From: Caballeronia udeis
Lineage (GTDB): Bacteria > Pseudomonadota > Gammaproteobacteria > Burkholderiales > Burkholderiaceae
Length of the DNA stretch: 64,000 bases
Assembly: GCF_001544555.2 (NCBI RefSeq)
Contig: NZ_FCOK02000001.1
Coordinates: 124,001 to 188,000, forward strand
Reading direction: 5' to 3'
Part shown: in pieces, positions 28,928 through 37,973 of the stretch
How the letters are laid out: each line of letters begins with the position of its first letter
Numbering within the stretch: the stretch's first letter is position 1
Translations under genes and position numbers: made by a program
The notes under the pieces: model-generated
The model's database searches: none
What the model was told of the DNA's origin: nothing
The model's input: the letters and a program-made list of their open reading frames with translations, nothing else

Positions 28928-30156
28928 CGGATAGTCCGTTTATCTACGGTCACAACCCCGTGGCGCACGACCAGCGCGCAGCGATCGAGGCCGGTCCAGT
29001 ACGCCAGCTCCGCCAGCGTTTCGATATCCCACGCAACAAAGTCCGCCTTCGCACCAACGCTGATCTGGCCGCTGACATCGGCGTGACCTAGCGCTTTTGC
29101 GCCGTGACGTGTCACACCCGCGAGCACTTCAGCCACCGACAAACGAAACAACGTGCAGCCCATGTTGAGCATCAGCAGCAGCGACGTACTCGGCGATGTC
29201 CCCGGATTGCTGTCGGTGGCGAGCGCGATGGGTACGCCGTGGCGACGCAGCAGGTCGACAGGCGGCAACTGTTTTTCGCGGATGAAATAGAACGCGCCCG
29301 GCAACAACACGGCAACGGTGCCGGCTTCGCGCATCGCGATTGCGCCGGCTTCGTCGAGGAATTCGAGGTGATCGGCGGATAGCGCGTGATGCTTCGCCGC
29401 GAGCGCTGCGCCGCCCATCAGCGACAACTGCTCCGCGTGCATTTTCACGGGCAGATTCAGTTTCGATGCCGCGTTGAACACGCGTTCCGCTTGCGCGAGC
29501 GTGAACGCAATGCGCTCGCAGAAGACATCGACGGCATCGACCAGGCCTTCTGCCGCGAGCGTCGGCAACATCTCGTCGCAGACATGCGCGATGTAGTCAT
29601 CGGCACGGCCTGCGTATTCCGGCGGTAACGCGTGCGCGCCGAGGAATGTCGTGGCAATGGTCACCGGGCGCGCCGCTGCAAGCCGCCGTGCAACGCGCAG
29701 CATCTTGCGTTCGGTCGCAAGGTCCAGCCCATAACCCGATTTGATTTCCAGCGCGGTCACGCCTTCGGCGAGCAACGCATCCAGGCGGCGCAGCGATTGC
29801 GCGAACAGTTCGTCTTCGCTCGCGGCGCGTGTATTGCGCACGGTCGAGACAATGCCGCCGCCGCTTTTCGCGATGTCTTCGTAACTCGCCCCTTCAAGCC
29901 GCATCGCGAATTCTTCTGCGCGGTTTCCCGAGTAGACCAGGTGCGTGTGGCAATCGACGAGACCCGGCGTCACGATCCGCCCTTCCAGATCGTGGCTCGC
30001 GGCTTCGGCGAACGCGGAAGGTATGTCAGCTTCGGCGCCGAACCATTCGATACGCCCGTCGCGTACGACGATCGCCGCGTTTTCAAGAACATCCGCGGGA
30101 TCGGCGCGCGCTGCAAGACGCGCGTTGCGCCAGATTTGAGCGCTGTTGTCAGTCAT
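28924..30156 (-). CDS. hutI: Imidazolonepropionase
   Basis: 410-residue amidohydrolase that opens 4-imidazolone-5-propionate to formimidoylglutamate. Motifs: [49 protein letters not shown] and [10 protein letters not shown]. It overlaps hutD upstream and hutF downstream by 4 nt each, so the three are translationally coupled. Confidence 0.95.
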   Translation of the reverse strand: MTDNSAQIWRNARLAARADPADVLENAAIVVRDGRIEWFGAEADIPSAFAEAASHDLEGRIVTPGLVDCHTHLVYSGNRAEEFAMRLEGASYEDIAKSGGGIVSTVRNTRAASEDELFAQSLRRLDALLAEGVTALEIKSGYGLDLATERKMLRVARRLAAARPVTIATTFLGAHALPPEYAGRADDYIAHVCDEMLPTLAAEGLVDAVDVFCERIAFTLAQAERVFNAASKLNLPVKMHAEQLSLMGGAALAAKHHALSADHLEFLDEAGAIAMREAGTVAVLLPGAFYFIREKQLPPVDLLRRHGVPIALATDSNPGTSPSTSLLLMLNMGCTLFRLSVAEVLAGVTRHGAKALGHADVSGQISVGAKADFVAWDIETLAELAYWTGLDRCALVVRHGVVTVDKRTIR

Positions 30157-30737
30157 GTCAGCGATCCTTTGACAATGCGAGCGTCGATAAGAACCGCGCC
30201 CTTTGAAACCGGTTCGGCCTTCAGCAACGCATGCTCCCCAGCCTCGAAAACAAGCGCATCGCCCGGGGACAAACGCTCGCCATCAACAACAAACTCGCCA
30301 AGCGCACAGACCAGCACAACGCTGCCCTTCTCCACGCTCAACGCGGCCGCATCACGCCGCACCGTCACACTTCCCGACACACGATCCCGCCTCAACATCA
30401 GGTTGAAATCGCGCGTCGGACCGTGCGGCAACTCTGCCGTGATCTTTTTTTCGCCCGCGAACGCGAGCGAGTCCCAGCGCGCAAGAACGTGCCGCAGGCC
30501 GTCTGCATCGATGAGCGCCATCTCCGTGCCCTCGATCAACGTCAGCACGCGGTCAATGCCCTCGAACACCGAGAACGCCCCCGCCTCCGATACATCCGCG
30601 ACGCTCACGCGCCAGTCGAACGCATCGAAGGCGGCTCCCGGCGGCGACGCGGCGATCTCGCGCGTCGCCCCGCCGCCGTTCTTCCACGGCACGGCCTTCA
30701 AATCGGCCGCGCGAATAATGCTGAAGGCCGCTGCCAT
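30153..30737 (-). CDS. hutD: HutD-family cupin protein
   Basis: 194 residues from the ATG at 30737, two bases after the hutU stop. The HutD family signature [14 protein letters not shown] is at ~15-28, followed by cupin strands ([33 protein letters not shown]). HutD is not an enzyme of the pathway; in Pseudomonas it has been proposed to limit hut activity, possibly by binding an intermediate. It overlaps hutI by 4 nt. Confidence 0.92.
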   Translation of the reverse strand: MAAAFSIIRAADLKAVPWKNGGGATREIAASPPGAAFDAFDWRVSVADVSEAGAFSVFEGIDRVLTLIEGTEMALIDADGLRHVLARWDSLAFAGEKKITAELPHGPTRDFNLMLRRDRVSGSVTVRRDAAALSVEKGSVVLVCALGEFVVDGERLSPGDALVFEAGEHALLKAEPVSKGAVLIDARIVKGSLT

Positions 30738-30739
30738 GA

Positions 30740-32425
30740 TCAGGTCGTGATGAACGGCAGATCGAGGCCGAAGTTCTTCGCGCACTCAATGGCCTGCTCA
30801 TAACCGGCGTCGCCATGACGCATCACGCCCGACGCGCAGTCATTCACCAGCACGCGCGCAAGGCGCTTCTGGGCTGCATCGGTACCGTCAGCGACGATCA
30901 CCATGCCCGCGTGTTGCGAGTAGCCCATGCCGACCCCGCCGCCGTGATGCAGGCTGACCCACGTCGCGCCGCCCGCGGTGTTCAACAGTGCATTGAGCAG
31001 TGGCCAGTCCGACACGGCGTCCGTGCCGTCCTTCATGCTTTCCGTTTCGCGATTCGGGCTGGCGACCGAACCCGTATCCAGATGATCCCGGCCGATCACG
31101 ATCGGCGCTTTCAACTCGCCGCTCTTCACCATCTCGTTGAACGCGAGACCGGCGACGTGACGCTCGCCCAGGCCCAGCCAGCAGATCCGCGCCGGCAAAC
31201 CCTGGAACGCGATGCGGTCGCGCGCCATGTCGAGCCAGCGGTTCATGCCCGCGTTATGCGGGAACAGTTCTTTGAGCTTCGCGTCGGTCTTGTAGATGTC
31301 TTCCGGGTCGCCGGAGAGCGCAACCCAACGGAACGGACCCTTGCCTTCGCAAAACAACGGGCGAATGTACGCCGGAACGAAGCCGGGGAAATCGAACGCG
31401 TTCTTGACGCCGTCGTCGAAAGCGACCTGGCGCAGGTTGTTGCCGTAATCCACTGCGTGAATGCCCATCGCGTGGAAATCGAGCATGGCCTGGACGTGCT
31501 GGGCGCACGAGCGTTGCGCGGCGGCTTTCAGTTCAGCGTGCTGGGACTCATCCTGCGAAGCGGCGCGCCACTTTTCCAGGCTCCAGCCGGCCGGCAGATA
31601 GCCGTTGATCAGGTCGTGCGACGAGGTTTGATCGGTGACCAGGTCCGGCTTGATCCCGCCCGCCTTCGCGCGGCGCACGAGTTCCGGCAGAACTTCGGCC
31701 GCGTTGCCCAGCAGCGCGATAGAGACAGCGTCGCCGGCAGCCGTGTGTTGCTTGATCAGTTCAAGCGCATGGTCGATGTCCTTCGCTTGCTTGTCGACGT
31801 AGCGCGTACGCAGACGGAAGTCGATACGCGTCTGGTCGCATTCGATGTTCAGCGATACCGCGCCCGCCAGCGTCGCCGCCAGCGGCTGCGCGCCGCCCAT
31901 GCCGCCAAGACCCGCGGTCAGGATCCAGCGGCCCTTCCAGTCGCCGTTAAAGTGCTGCCGCGCGGCTTCGACGAAGGTTTCGTACGTGCCCTGCACGATT
32001 CCCTGGCTGCCGATGTAGATCCAGCTCCCGGCCGTCATCTGGCCGTACATGAACAGGCCCTTGCGGTCGAGTTCGTTGAAGTGTTCCCACGTGGCCCATT
32101 TCGGCACGAGGTTGGAGTTCGCGATCAACACGCGCGGCGCGTCGGCATGCGTCTTGAACACGCCGACCGGCTTGCCGGACTGAACCAGCAGCGATTCGTC
32201 GCTTTCCAGGCGCTGCAGCGTTTCAAGGATTTTGTCGAGACATTCCCAGTTGCGCGCAGCGCGGCCTATACCGCCATAGACCACCAGCTTGTCGGGGTTC
32301 TCGGCAACCTCCGGATCGAGGTTGTTCAGCAGCATCCGATACGGCGCTTCGGTGAGCCAGCTCTTGCACGTAAGCTCGGTGCCGCGCGGTGCGCGCAGGG
32401 GACGCGGGTTGTGGTTTTTCATCAA
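30740..32425 (-). CDS. hutU: Urocanate hydratase
   Basis: 561-residue NAD+-dependent enzyme that hydrates urocanate to imidazolonepropionate. The N-terminal [18 protein letters not shown], the NAD-binding [10 protein letters not shown], the [13 protein letters not shown] segment and the active-site [11 protein letters not shown] are all intact. It is the first gene of hutU-D-I-F-G, with a HutC-type palindrome ~90 bp upstream. Confidence 0.96.
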   Translation of the reverse strand: MMKNHNPRPLRAPRGTELTCKSWLTEAPYRMLLNNLDPEVAENPDKLVVYGGIGRAARNWECLDKILETLQRLESDESLLVQSGKPVGVFKTHADAPRVLIANSNLVPKWATWEHFNELDRKGLFMYGQMTAGSWIYIGSQGIVQGTYETFVEAARQHFNGDWKGRWILTAGLGGMGGAQPLAATLAGAVSLNIECDQTRIDFRLRTRYVDKQAKDIDHALELIKQHTAAGDAVSIALLGNAAEVLPELVRRAKAGGIKPDLVTDQTSSHDLINGYLPAGWSLEKWRAASQDESQHAELKAAAQRSCAQHVQAMLDFHAMGIHAVDYGNNLRQVAFDDGVKNAFDFPGFVPAYIRPLFCEGKGPFRWVALSGDPEDIYKTDAKLKELFPHNAGMNRWLDMARDRIAFQGLPARICWLGLGERHVAGLAFNEMVKSGELKAPIVIGRDHLDTGSVASPNRETESMKDGTDAVSDWPLLNALLNTAGGATWVSLHHGGGVGMGYSQHAGMVIVADGTDAAQKRLARVLVNDCASGVMRHGDAGYEQAIECAKNFGLDLPFITT

Positions 32426-32514
32426 AGCACTCCTCGGACGGGATGGTGAACATTCGGTATCTTGCAGCCAATTCCTCGGGGCGTTTCAGCCAGTGAAGAA
32501 GCTTGGTCGGCGAG

Positions 32515-32526
32515 TTGTATATACAA
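32515..32526 (-). promoter_or_regulatory. HutC-type operator upstream of hutU
   Basis: Perfect 12-bp palindrome TTGTATATACAA. Read on the minus strand it contains a TATACA -10-like hexamer, with TTGT-rich sequence at about -35, so a bound repressor would block the promoter. It is identical to the core of the site at 37661-37674. HutC (GntR family) sites described in pseudomonads have this form. Confidence 0.7.
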
Positions 32527-32703
32527 GTCTGAATCAAAACAAATCGGAGCGCAAGCGGTGTGCAGATCGATTCAGGTAGGGGTTTACTTGAACGGCGGGG
32601 AAGCCCCGTTATAAACCGGGCGGCAGGCGTCGACCCCGCGTCAAAACTGCGGAATCGACGGCCATTGAGGTTGTCCGATCTGTCTATACAAGACCCCGGT
32701 GGA

Positions 32704-34284
32704 CTAGAACCCGGGGTTTGCCTCGTGGACGAACGCCCAGGCTGCGGCAATATCGCCTGCCAATGGCCGGTCGTCGCGGTATTGGGAGATCACAGCCCGG
32801 ACGCTTCGATAAATTGCGTCGGTTTTAGGTGCGCGCGACAGGTCGGCGGGTTGCAGGTCATAGGCCTGAGCCGCAGCCAGCAATTCGATAGCAAGGATCC
32901 GCTCGGCATTGGCGATGATTTCCAGCGCCTTCAACGCAGCCGGCGTCGCGTGGCACAGATGGTCCTCCTGCAAGCCGGAGGTAATGCCCCCATCCAGGCT
33001 CGCAGGCATCGCAAGCCGGCGGTTGTGCGCAACCAGCGAAGCCGCCGTGTACTGCGCGATCATGAAACCGGAACACGTGCCGCCGCCATCGGCGAGAAAA
33101 GCGGGCAAGCCGCTTACCAGCGGGTTCACCAGCCGGTCGATGCGGCGCTCGGCCATCGCGGCGACCTCGGCCACCGCGGTGCTCAGGCTATCCATCGCCA
33201 GGCCGATCGACGCGCCCACCGCATGCGCCTGCGAAAACACCCGGGGCGACGCCAGCGTGCCGGCGACGACGGGGTTATCGGTGACCGAAGCCAGCTCGCG
33301 ATTCACCACTTCCGCCGTCGTCGCGAATACGTCGCGCGCCGCGCCGTGCACGTGGGGAATGGTCCTCAAGCTCAAGGGGTCCTGCGTCTTGCGTCCGAAC
33401 GACGCCGCGATGATGCCGCTGTCAGCAAGCAGCGCACGCAGGTGTGCGCCCACCAACGACAATCCCGGCGATATGCGCAGCGCGAGCGAGTCGGCATCGA
33501 AGGCGGCCGCCTGGCCGCGCAGGTTCTCGAAGGACATCGCCGAAATGGTGTCGGCCCATTCGAGCAGCCGCTCGGTGCGCGCCAGCGCCAGCGAGGCGAG
33601 TCCCGTCACGCAAGGCGTGCCGTTGACCACGCTCAGGCCCTCCTTCGCCTCGAGCACGAGCGGTTCGCGCGCGAGGCGCTGCAACGCGCCGGCGGCGCTC
33701 ATGCGGCCGGTGTCGTCGCGGACAAACCCTTCGCCGATCAGCACCAGCGCGATGTGCGCCATATGGCTCAGGTACCCGACCGAACCGAACGCCGGGACTT
33801 CGGGTATCAACCCGCTGTCGAGCAACGTGACGAGCAGTTCCACCAGTTCGAGCCGCACGCCGGAATGCCCGTGCGCGAAGTTGTTCACGGCGGCCGCGAT
33901 GATCGCGCGGGTCTCTTCCCGCCGCAGCGGCTCACCCACGCCGACCGAATGACTCATCAGGATGTTGCGCGACAACGCGCGCTGTTCCGACGGCGACACG
34001 ACCACGTCGCACAGCGCACCCACGCCGGTGTTCACGCCATACGCGCGAATCCGGCGTTCGACGATTCTCTCGACGAGCGCGCGCGCATGGTCGATCCGCG
34101 AACGCACCGCCGGCGACAAAACCAGCTTCGCGCCGTTCGCGATCTGCGCGACACCACGCCAGTCGAGCGGCTGGTCAATACACACGGAAGCCCGCGAGCG
34201 CTCGTTGCCGCAATCCTCATTCAAGTCCAAGCCGATGATGACGGGACCAATCGATGGCGTCGGTAAAACTGAACTGGCAAGCAC
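32704..34284 (-). CDS. Histidine ammonia-lyase homologue lacking the MIO tripeptide
   Basis: 526 residues, homologous to HutH along its length (AYGVNTGVG at 81-89, MSHSVGVGE at 110-118, QEDHLCHATPAALKALEI, AIELLAAAQAYDLQ). The family motif GSVGASGDLAPLAH, whose Ala-Ser-Gly cyclises to the MIO electrophile, is here GSVGYLSHMAH (167-177): three residues are missing and the ASG is gone. The catalytic Tyr of QDPYSLR is Leu304 (QDPLSLR). The His112, Asn221, Arg307 and QED Glu positions remain. It is 15 bp after hisP, the end of an importer operon. A classical ammonia-lyase activity is unlikely; its function is unknown. Confidence 0.85.
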   Translation of the reverse strand: MLASSVLPTPSIGPVIIGLDLNEDCGNERSRASVCIDQPLDWRGVAQIANGAKLVLSPAVRSRIDHARALVERIVERRIRAYGVNTGVGALCDVVVSPSEQRALSRNILMSHSVGVGEPLRREETRAIIAAAVNNFAHGHSGVRLELVELLVTLLDSGLIPEVPAFGSVGYLSHMAHIALVLIGEGFVRDDTGRMSAAGALQRLAREPLVLEAKEGLSVVNGTPCVTGLASLALARTERLLEWADTISAMSFENLRGQAAAFDADSLALRISPGLSLVGAHLRALLADSGIIAASFGRKTQDPLSLRTIPHVHGAARDVFATTAEVVNRELASVTDNPVVAGTLASPRVFSQAHAVGASIGLAMDSLSTAVAEVAAMAERRIDRLVNPLVSGLPAFLADGGGTCSGFMIAQYTAASLVAHNRRLAMPASLDGGITSGLQEDHLCHATPAALKALEIIANAERILAIELLAAAQAYDLQPADLSRAPKTDAIYRSVRAVISQYRDDRPLAGDIAAAWAFVHEANPGF

Positions 34285-34299
34285 GTCAACCTCGTCGAT

Positions 34300-35091
34300 T
34301 TAGTTAGCAGTACGGGAATGATGACTCGACACGAACTGCTGGAAACGTTCCGAGCAGCGGCCGTTGAACAGGTCGTCGGGTGCGCCTTCGGCATCGACCT
34401 GTCCCTGGTGCAGGAGCATCACGCGATTCGATACGTGCCGCGCGAAACCCATCTCATGCGTGACGACCAGCATGGTCCGGCCTTCCTCGGCGAGCGCGCG
34501 CATCACGCGCAATACTTCGCCGACCAGTTCCGGATCGAGCGCGGACGTGGGTTCATCGAAGAGCATGACCTTGGGATGCATGGCCAGCGCACGGGCAATC
34601 GCTACGCGCTGCTGCTGGCCGCCCGACAGATGCGCGGGGTAGGCATCGCGCTTCTCGTAAAGACCGACCTTCGTCAGCAACTGCTCCGCCTCTTCAACGC
34701 ACTCCGCACGCGTGCGTTTCTGGACGCGCAACGGCCCTTCAATCACGTTCTGCATCACCGTCATGTGCGACCAGAGATTGAAACTCTGGAACACCATGCC
34801 GAGCTGCGAGCGAATGCGGTCAACCTGCTTGCGGTTGCCCGGGTGCAGGCGTCCATCGCGGCCGCGCTTCATTTCGATCGCTTCGCCCGCGAGTTTCACT
34901 TCGCCGTCGTCGGGTGTTTCCAGCATGTTGATACAGCGCAGGAAGGTGCTTTTGCCGGACCCGCTCGCGCCGAGAATGGAGATCACATCGCCTTCGTGCG
35001 CGTCGAGGGAAATGCCCTTGAGCACGTGCGCGTCGCCGAAGGACTTGTGGATGTTGGTCGCGGACAGCGCAATGGAACTGCTTGGGTTCAT
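34300..35091 (-). CDS. hisP: Polar amino acid ABC transporter ATP-binding protein (HisP type)
   Basis: 263-residue ATPase with Walker [10 protein letters not shown], signature [15 protein letters not shown], Walker [15 protein letters not shown] and H-loop VVTHEMGFA. The insert [15 protein letters not shown] before the Q-loop is typical of the HisP/ArgT-system branch for basic amino acids. It belongs to the operon binding protein - permease - permease - ATPase - lyase homologue. Histidine is the likely ligand because of the HutC-type site and hut neighbours. Confidence 0.92.
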   Translation of the reverse strand: MNPSSSIALSATNIHKSFGDAHVLKGISLDAHEGDVISILGASGSGKSTFLRCINMLETPDDGEVKLAGEAIEMKRGRDGRLHPGNRKQVDRIRSQLGMVFQSFNLWSHMTVMQNVIEGPLRVQKRTRAECVEEAEQLLTKVGLYEKRDAYPAHLSGGQQQRVAIARALAMHPKVMLFDEPTSALDPELVGEVLRVMRALAEEGRTMLVVTHEMGFARHVSNRVMLLHQGQVDAEGAPDDLFNGRCSERFQQFVSSHHSRTAN

Positions 35092-35110
35092 GAGGTTTTC
35101 TCCCTTGGAT

Positions 35111-35893
35111 TCAGGAATCGATGTGCTGGCTGTCGGGGACCGTCACCGCTTTGAGCGTGGCCTGTGGACGCTTCTTCGGCGCGGTGGCGTTACGATCGCG
35201 CAGGTGCGGCGAAAGCTTCTTTTCGAGCATGCCCAGCGCCCGCACGATGATGAAATTCAGCACGAGGTAGATAGCGGCCGCGCAGATGAAAACCTCCATC
35301 GTGCGGTAGGTCCGCTGGATGATCTGCTGCGCGACGCCCGTCACGTCCCACACCGTGACAAGACTGGCCAGCGCCGTCGACTTGACGAGCAGCACGGCTT
35401 CGGTCGAGTACGCCGGCAATGCGTAACGCAGCGTGATCGGTGCGATGATCCGGCGCAACACCGTCCATCGCGACATGCCGCACGCAAGCGCCGCTTCAAT
35501 CTGCCCGTGCGGTACCGACTGCAGGCCGCCGCGAATGATCTCGGCGGTATATCCGGCCGTGCACAGCGCAAGCGAGACGATCGCGCACACGTACGGCACG
35601 CGCAGCAGCGGCCAGAGGAAGCTCTCGCGGACGGCCGGGAACTGGCCCAGGCCGTAATAGACAAGGAACATCTGGATCAGCAGCGGCGAGCCGCGAAACA
35701 CCAGGATGTAGCCACGCGCAAAGCGGTTGAGCGCCCAGTTCGGGCTCACCCGCATCGCGACAATCACAAGAGAAAGCAAACCGCCCACGATCAGCGAGGC
35801 GAAGAACAACCCGAGCGTGGTGGGAACGGCGGCTAATAGTTTCGACAACGTATCGCCGAGAAATTCGAAATCGATATTCATGGTCGGATTCAC
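35111..35893 (-). CDS. hisM: Polar amino acid ABC transporter permease (HisM type)
   Basis: 260-residue inner-membrane permease with five or six helices, starting with a short cytoplasmic stretch. The HisM/GlnP motifs [20 protein letters not shown] and the EAA loop [22 protein letters not shown] are clear. Its C-terminus is a longer basic tail ([13 protein letters not shown]). It pairs with the 36660 permease. The two genes are 44 bp apart, and the gap carries an octamer repeat. Confidence 0.92.
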   Translation of the reverse strand: MNPTMNIDFEFLGDTLSKLLAAVPTTLGLFFASLIVGGLLSLVIVAMRVSPNWALNRFARGYILVFRGSPLLIQMFLVYYGLGQFPAVRESFLWPLLRVPYVCAIVSLALCTAGYTAEIIRGGLQSVPHGQIEAALACGMSRWTVLRRIIAPITLRYALPAYSTEAVLLVKSTALASLVTVWDVTGVAQQIIQRTYRTMEVFICAAAIYLVLNFIIVRALGMLEKKLSPHLRDRNATAPKKRPQATLKAVTVPDSQHIDS

Positions 35894-35910
35894 CAGGGGA
35901 ACGTATTAGT

Positions 35911-35942
35911 GGCTCAGTGGCTCAGTGGCTCAGTGGCTCAGT
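35911..35942. repeat. Octamer tandem repeat (GGCTCAGT x4)
   Basis: Four exact copies of GGCTCAGT. They start in the 3' end of the first permease gene (its TGA stop is at 35938-35940, inside the last copy) and run into the 44-bp gap before the second permease gene. Each copy adds a TGA in the minus strand, so the gene end is stable to copy change, but the spacing to the next start is not. Confidence 0.85.
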
Positions 35943-36660
35943 GCCGCGCGAGCGTGCCGCGAAACGATCGGCCGATACGTGCTTCGGCACGCTCGAAGAC
36001 CCGGTTCGACAGGCTCGTGAGGATCAGGTACAGCGCACCGCCGACCATATAAAACGTGAAGTATTGATGTGTCGATCCGGCGGCGACCTGGCTGGTACGC
36101 ATCAGTTCCGCGAGCCCTGTCACTGCGATCAACGCTGAATCCTTGAGGCTCAATTGCCACACGTTGCCAATACCGGGCAACGCAAAACGGATGACTTGCG
36201 GAATCAGCACGCGCCGCCATAACGTTGCCGTCGGCATGCCGATGGCCCGCGCCGCCTCGATCTCGCCACGCGACACCGCCAGCACCGCCGAGCGATACAC
36301 CTCAGCTTGATACGATCCGGAAATCAGGCCAATGGCGAGTGCGCCGACCACGAAAGGCGGCACGCCGATGAACCCGTCGGCGCCGAAAAAGTGGCCGACG
36401 GCGGTCATCACCGACGAGCCGCCGAAGTAGAAGAGATAGATGATCAGCAGTTCGGGAATGCCGCGAAAGAGCGTGGTGTAGGCATCGCCGATAATTCTTA
36501 GCGTGCGGCTGCGCGACAGCTTCGCGGCAGCGACCATTGCGCCGAACACTGCGCCGACTGCAAGCGCGGCGATCGTCAGCACCACGGTCATGAGCAGTGC
36601 GAGCAGCAAGGTGGCGCCCCACCCTTGCTCGCCGAAGCCGAGTAGTTGAACCAGACTCAT
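35938..36660 (-). CDS. hisQ: Polar amino acid ABC transporter permease (HisQ type)
   Basis: 240-residue inner-membrane permease with the HisQ pattern: GDAYTTLFRGIPELLIIYLFYFG, then the EAA loop EIEAARAIGMPTATLWRRVLIPQVIRFALPGIGN. It forms a heterodimer with the 35893 permease. It is 83 bp after the binding-protein gene. Its stop lies inside an octamer tandem repeat. Confidence 0.92.
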   Translation of the reverse strand: MSLVQLLGFGEQGWGATLLLALLMTVVLTIAALAVGAVFGAMVAAAKLSRSRTLRIIGDAYTTLFRGIPELLIIYLFYFGGSSVMTAVGHFFGADGFIGVPPFVVGALAIGLISGSYQAEVYRSAVLAVSRGEIEAARAIGMPTATLWRRVLIPQVIRFALPGIGNVWQLSLKDSALIAVTGLAELMRTSQVAAGSTHQYFTFYMVGGALYLILTSLSNRVFERAEARIGRSFRGTLARH

Positions 36661-36743
36661 CTTTTATCTCCAACGGTGACACATCGTCGAGCGCGCCCGC
36701 TTACAGACACGCGCTCGCCAGAGCTTCTTGAATCAGCTGCGCA

Positions 36744-37610
36744 TCAAGGTGTAGCGTCTACCTTCAGCCACTTCAGCGAGAGGCGCTTGACCGTGCCGTC
36801 GGCGAGTGCCGCCTGGATGCCCTGGTCGAATTTCGCCTTCAGGTCCTTGTCGGACTGACGGAACGCGAGCGCTTCGCCCGGGCCCCAGATCGATCCGGCG
36901 ATCTTCGGACCGGTGAACGCAAGGCCCTTGTTTTCCGGCTTGGTGAATGCCGAAGCCCAATAGGTACTGTCGTCGAAAGCGACGTCAATGCGGCCGGCGA
37001 CCAGATCGAGGTCATGCTCCGGCGCTGTCTTGTATTCGCGGATGGTCGCGACGTCCTTGAAGTTCGTATCGATGAACTTGGTGTAGACCGTGCCCGACTG
37101 GATGCCGATGGTCTTGCCCTTCAGCGCGACACGCAGTGCATCGACCGTGGCTTTGTCGTGGGCGGTGTCGCCGGTCAGCTTGACGGTCTGGCCTGCGCCG
37201 GGTTGCTTCGCGAGCGAGGCCGCGCTTTGGTCGGCGGACACGAAAGCAGCCGGGGTCGCTGCGTACGGCGTCGAGAAAGCGATGATTTTTTCGCGTTCAG
37301 GCGTGACCGAGATGGCGTCCATCAGCACGTCGAACTTGCCCGCTTGCAGGCCGGCGATCATGCCGTCCCAGTCTTGCGTGACCAGGTTGCACTGGATCTT
37401 GATACGGGCGCAGACGTTCTCGATCAGTTCCGGCTCAAAACCGCCGAGCTTGCCGCCGGGGAGCGTCAGGTTCCACGGTTCGTACGCGCCTTCCGTGGCG
37501 ATCGTGACGGATTTCCAGTCTTTTGCCTGGGCGCTGACAGCGCCGAGAGCGATTACACCAACGGCCACCGATGCAGCCAGCCGGGCGAGCAATTTCATTT
37601 TGCCTGTCAT
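36744..37610 (-). CDS. Polar amino acid ABC transporter substrate-binding protein
   Basis: 288 residues from the ATG at 37610; an in-frame ATG at 37598 also fits. A Sec signal (AASVAVGVIALGAVSAQA) is followed by the mature domain. Visible are the amino-acid-binding residues of the HisJ/LAO-like class: ATEGAYEPWN, GFEPELIENVC, DWDGMIAGLQAGKFDVLMD, SVTPEREKIIAFS and a Gly-Thr SGT loop. It is the first gene of the operon, 51 bp downstream of a HutC-type palindrome, so histidine or urocanate is the likely ligand. Confidence 0.9.
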   Translation of the reverse strand: MTGKMKLLARLAASVAVGVIALGAVSAQAKDWKSVTIATEGAYEPWNLTLPGGKLGGFEPELIENVCARIKIQCNLVTQDWDGMIAGLQAGKFDVLMDAISVTPEREKIIAFSTPYAATPAAFVSADQSAASLAKQPGAGQTVKLTGDTAHDKATVDALRVALKGKTIGIQSGTVYTKFIDTNFKDVATIREYKTAPEHDLDLVAGRIDVAFDDSTYWASAFTKPENKGLAFTGPKIAGSIWGPGEALAFRQSDKDLKAKFDQGIQAALADGTVKRLSLKWLKVDATP

Positions 37611-37660
37611 TGTTGAGCCACTCTTCCACGAAGGTTGTTGGATCAAGTGGCGAACGCCAA

Positions 37661-37674
37661 CTTGTATATACAAG
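37661..37674 (-). promoter_or_regulatory. HutC-type operator upstream of the importer operon
   Basis: Perfect 14-bp palindrome CTTGTATATACAAG. Its core equals the site upstream of hutU. A TATACA -10-like hexamer lies inside it, and TTTTGTTC at -35 distance resembles the hutU arrangement. Strong support for joint control. Confidence 0.75.
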
Positions 37675-37837
37675 CATGGAGTGAACAAAAATGACTGGCA
37701 ACGTTTTTTTGCGCCCAACGGGAGAAGTTAGGGAAAATACCGACTGTCTTTGTGGGTAAGGCTTACGGAGGCTTTACTACGAATGATGCGGAGAACTCGA
37801 CGAGCGATCGTTCGGCTTTTTTTAATTTTTATTAAAG

Positions 37838-37849
37838 TTGTCTAGACAC
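37838..37849. promoter_or_regulatory. Possible second, weaker HutC-type site
   Basis: TTGTCTAGACAC contains a perfect 10-bp palindrome (TGTCTAGACA, 37839-37848) with the same TTGT...ACA layout as the sites at 37661 and 32515. It follows a T-rich stretch, 228 bp upstream of the binding-protein start. It could be an auxiliary operator. Confidence 0.35.
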
Positions 37850-37914
37850 GATGGGAAGGAAATACCGAGTGACTGCTGCTCGGTCAGCGGTGCTCTGGGG
37901 CAACGGGTTGAGTA

Positions 37915-37955
37915 CTGCTTTCAGGCAAACCACCAAGCCTGAAGCCTGAAAGCAG
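37915..37955. repeat. 12-bp perfect inverted repeat after nadC
   Basis: CTGCTTTCAGGC (37915-37926) and its complement (37944-37955) enclose a 17-nt loop with an extra GCCTGAA copy. It lies 18 bp beyond the nadC stop. There is no T run on either side, so it is not a textbook intrinsic terminator; it may stabilise the nadC mRNA end. Confidence 0.65.
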
Positions 37956-37973
37956 CGACCGGGCGTGACGTCC

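Noticed and set aside
30815-32449. A 544-codon plus-strand frame opposite hutU
   Set aside because: hutU is intact and highly conserved on the minus strand; the plus-strand product resembles no protein.
32560-34266. A 568-codon plus-strand frame opposite the lyase homologue
   Set aside because: It is a shadow of the minus-strand gene, whose homology to HutH is plain.
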